From UBA947 sp031550975 (GTDB taxonomy: Bacteria; Cyanobacteriota; Vampirovibrionia; Gastranaerophilales; Gastranaerophilaceae), in assembly GCA_031550975.1 (NCBI GenBank), contig JAVBOC010000012.1:1-61719 (forward strand): a stretch of DNA of 61,719 nt, read 5' to 3'. Shown here in pieces: positions 60,467-61,719 of the stretch (position 1 is its first letter; every line of letters starts with the position of its first letter). The notes beneath the pieces are model-generated. The model searched no databases, was not told the DNA's origin, and saw nothing but the letters and a program-made list of their open reading frames with translations. The position numbers and the translations under genes are program-made.

Positions 60467-61198
60467 CTACTTTTTATTTTTTGGGCTTCCAAACTTAGAG
60501 TTAAGGTTGGAAATGGTGTTATAATTAAGTTTGTCAGGAGTGAAAATTTCTCCAACTCCTGCTTTGTAAACGTTTGCGCCCAATTGGACGGCAACATTAT
60601 TTTTTGCGATTGATAAAACTTTGTAATTGTGGATTAAGTCGCCTGAACGCACCAAATAATCAGATCCTTCAATATTGATGATTGCTGAAGGATTGTACTG
60701 GTCATATAAAATCCCGGTAACTTTCGTTGTGATAACGCTCTCAGCGTTCGGGCTAGGCGTAATATTTTCCGGTGGCAACACCATATCTGAGGTTATATAA
60801 GAACCTAAAGCGTCAGTTCCGCCGGCATCCGGTAAAAATGGATCTGTTCTGCCTATGCTTGGTATTGTAAGCATAACCATGCGGTCAGAAGTGCTTCCTG
60901 AGGAAACGATTTCAATTCCGTCAGAGTTATCCGGTGCAATGCCGGCTTTAACACCGTCATTACCCACGCCAATAGGCTTAGGAGCTTCATTAGTTGCCGA
61001 AACATCAAGCGGGTTAGCTTCATCAAGGTTAGAGCCCTCGCCCTCTTTGTTTCCACAGCCTGTTACAAGAAGAACTGCCAAAAGCAATGTCCCAACAAAC
61101 CAGCCAACGTACTTCCGCCTGGAACTAGTGGTTTTAGTGTACATATCGCCTGTTTTAAAGCCCTCTTCATTAAGTCTGTTCAAAGATATTATTTCCAT
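60467..61198 (-). CDS. PilP-like lipoprotein of the pilus locus
   Basis: A 243-residue protein with a basic segment, a hydrophobic helix and a lipobox (SSRRKYVGWFVG then LLVTGC at about 43-48), so probably a lipoprotein. If translation starts at the internal Met19 the signal has normal length. A disordered Asn/Asp/Pro-rich stretch follows, then RTDPFLPDAGG and a C-terminal small beta domain (TGILYDQYNPSAIINIEGSDY, split; VRSGDLIHNYKVLSI) typical of PilP/GspC homology regions. That assignment fits its place just before the secretin, but it is by pattern and context only. Confidence 0.75.
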   Translation of the reverse strand: MEIISLNRLNEEGFKTGDMYTKTTSSRRKYVGWFVGTLLLAVLLVTGCGNKEGEGSNLDEANPLDVSATNEAPKPIGVGNDGVKAGIAPDNSDGIEIVSSGSTSDRMVMLTIPSIGRTDPFLPDAGGTDALGSYITSDMVLPPENITPSPNAESVITTKVTGILYDQYNPSAIINIEGSDYLVRSGDLIHNYKVLSIAKNNVAVQLGANVYKAGVGEIFTPDKLNYNTISNLNSKFGSPKNKK

Positions 61199-61217
61199 TT
61201 TTACTATCCTACCCAGT

Positions 61218-61223
61218 ATTATA
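61218..61223 (-). promoter_or_regulatory. -10 box of the pilus operon
   Basis: TATAAT on the minus strand about 20 bases before the PilP-like start. No strong -35 is visible. Confidence 0.4.
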
Positions 61224-61298
61224 TTGGAATACCCCGGATTTGGTATCAGTTATTTGATGTATTTAATTAAAATCTTAGCATATTTTCAAATATGTAGC

Positions 61299-61337
61299 AA
61301 AAAAGGGGTCAAATGTTAAGTTTCTTAACATTTGACC
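61299..61337 (-). terminator. strong terminator downstream of the kinase-like gene
   Basis: The perfect 14-base arms GGTCAAATGTTAAG (61307-61320) and CTTAACATTTGACC (61324-61337) have a 3-base loop. On the minus strand they are followed by CC and seven T. It isolates the pilus operon from the gene at the window edge. 61338-61457 is 3' untranslated sequence with no gene seen. Confidence 0.9.
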
Positions 61338-61457
61338 ATGACCCTTTCAATATCTGGATATCAGCCGTCAAGACTCAATATCATGAATATAACCGCAATT
61401 CCCCCCTCTTTTTCAAGCAGGGCTTGCAAAATGACCTCTAATACTTTCTTCCTATAT

Positions 61458-61719
61458 CTAGTCGCCGAAGTTGTTGGTTACCGTATGGATATACTGCAGA
61501 ATTCTAGAAAAATATTGAAGGTCCGAGCAGCCATTTAAAATAAAATCAGAAACTTTGGCGCAAGGTTTTACATATAAAACACCTTTTTGCAGCAGGTAAT
61601 CCCACTGATCAAGCGCGCTTTGCGGGGTTTGATTACGCTCAGAACACGCTCTTTTTACAAAACGCTCTTTTCTTATTTGTTCGTCAGCTTCAATATAAAT
61701 TTTTACATCAAAAATATCG
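61458..61719 (-). CDS. partial nucleoside/uridine kinase-like P-loop protein (3' end only)
   Basis: The frame is open from the window edge to a TAG at 61458-61460, giving 86 C-terminal residues. DIFDVKIYIEADEQIRKERFV then KRACSERN resembles the lid region of uridine kinase / phosphoribulokinase-type enzymes (a strand ending in Asp, then Arg-rich lid). VLYVKPCAKVSDFILNG resembles the family's YVEPSKxxADxII-type end. The P-loop lies outside the window, so the family is tentative. Terminated by the hairpin at 61299-61337. Confidence 0.7.
   Translation of the reverse strand, partial: DIFDVKIYIEADEQIRKERFVKRACSERNQTPQSALDQWDYLLQKGVLYVKPCAKVSDFILNGCSDLQYFSRILQYIHTVTNNFGD

Noticed and set aside
61332..61538. 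Plus-strand 68-aa frame near the right edge
   Set aside because: It overlaps the kinase-like gene on the other strand and begins in the terminator stem region; no ribosome binding site.

Overview
The window looks like chromosomal DNA of a low-GC, Gram-negative (diderm) bacterium. It best fits a non-photosynthetic, probably fermentative relative of the cyanobacteria (Gastranaerophilales / Melainabacteria / Vampirovibrionia type). This is inferred from several points. The ATP synthase beta and epsilon genes form a stand-alone pair, as in cyanobacteria. ThiE carries an N-terminal ThiD2-like domain, and truA-rplM-rpsI follow rpoA-rplQ. Ferredoxin-linked 2-oxoacid oxidoreductase, pyruvate phosphate dikinase and class II ribonucleotide reductase are present, and no photosynthesis gene is. 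Secretin, tripartite RND efflux and TolC-like genes show an outer membrane. No rRNA, tRNA, CRISPR array or transposase gene was seen.

Layout. 1-2.7 kb: a small protein with an MTVGK start, a GH3 hexosaminidase enlarged by repeat insertions, and an unknown partner. 3-8.4 kb: ribosomal/transcription operon infA-rpmJ-rpsM-rpsK-rpsD-rpoA-rplQ-truA-rplM-rpsI. 8.6-10.5 kb: an XRE regulator divergent from a 46-aa protein, then four tandem paralogues with an NNNxSFGAKL N-terminus. 10.7-17.6 kb: ppdK, a second MTVGK protein, and a four-subunit 2-oxoacid:ferredoxin oxidoreductase operon with a small CxxC protein inside it. 17.7-25.8 kb: a 1040-aa repetitive coiled-coil protein, a GlcD-type dehydrogenase, a HExxH protein, manC and thiE. 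25.9-30.9 kb: a prepilin-S74 fusion, fusA, and a protein starting MGMSASQAR. 31.1-37.5 kb: ileS, a dicarboxylate symporter and nrdJ. 37.7-45.7 kb: an unknown protein, then the operon uppS-rdgB-MFP-RND-outer membrane factor. 45.9-50.4 kb: a second prepilin-S74 fusion in a cluster of unknowns that includes a second MGM(S/A)ASQAR protein. 50.5-53.7 kb: atpD-atpC and a SEC-C protein. 53.9-61.7 kb: rimO and a type IV pilus/type II secretion block (PilC, PilB, secretin, PilP-like lipoprotein), then the 3' part of a kinase-like gene cut by the window edge.

How the parts may fit together. The two prepilin-S74 proteins carry the signal processed by prepilin peptidase, and the machinery that handles such proteins (PilB, PilC, secretin, PilP-like) is in the same window. 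A pilus or pseudopilus displaying a YadA-head-like stalk matured by an S74 intramolecular chaperone is the most interesting system suggested here.

The second striking feature is the repeat load. There are at least 19 degenerate tandem arrays with period 7 or 8, several families of dispersed repeats with GTCAT/ATGAC ends, and a two-copy structured element with compensatory base changes. Several repeats lie in frame inside essential or housekeeping genes (nagZ, truA, thiE, ileS) or supply start regions (truA, glcD-like, rdgB). Several genes also appear leaderless, with a -10 box 6-7 nt upstream of the start codon and no Shine-Dalgarno sequence.
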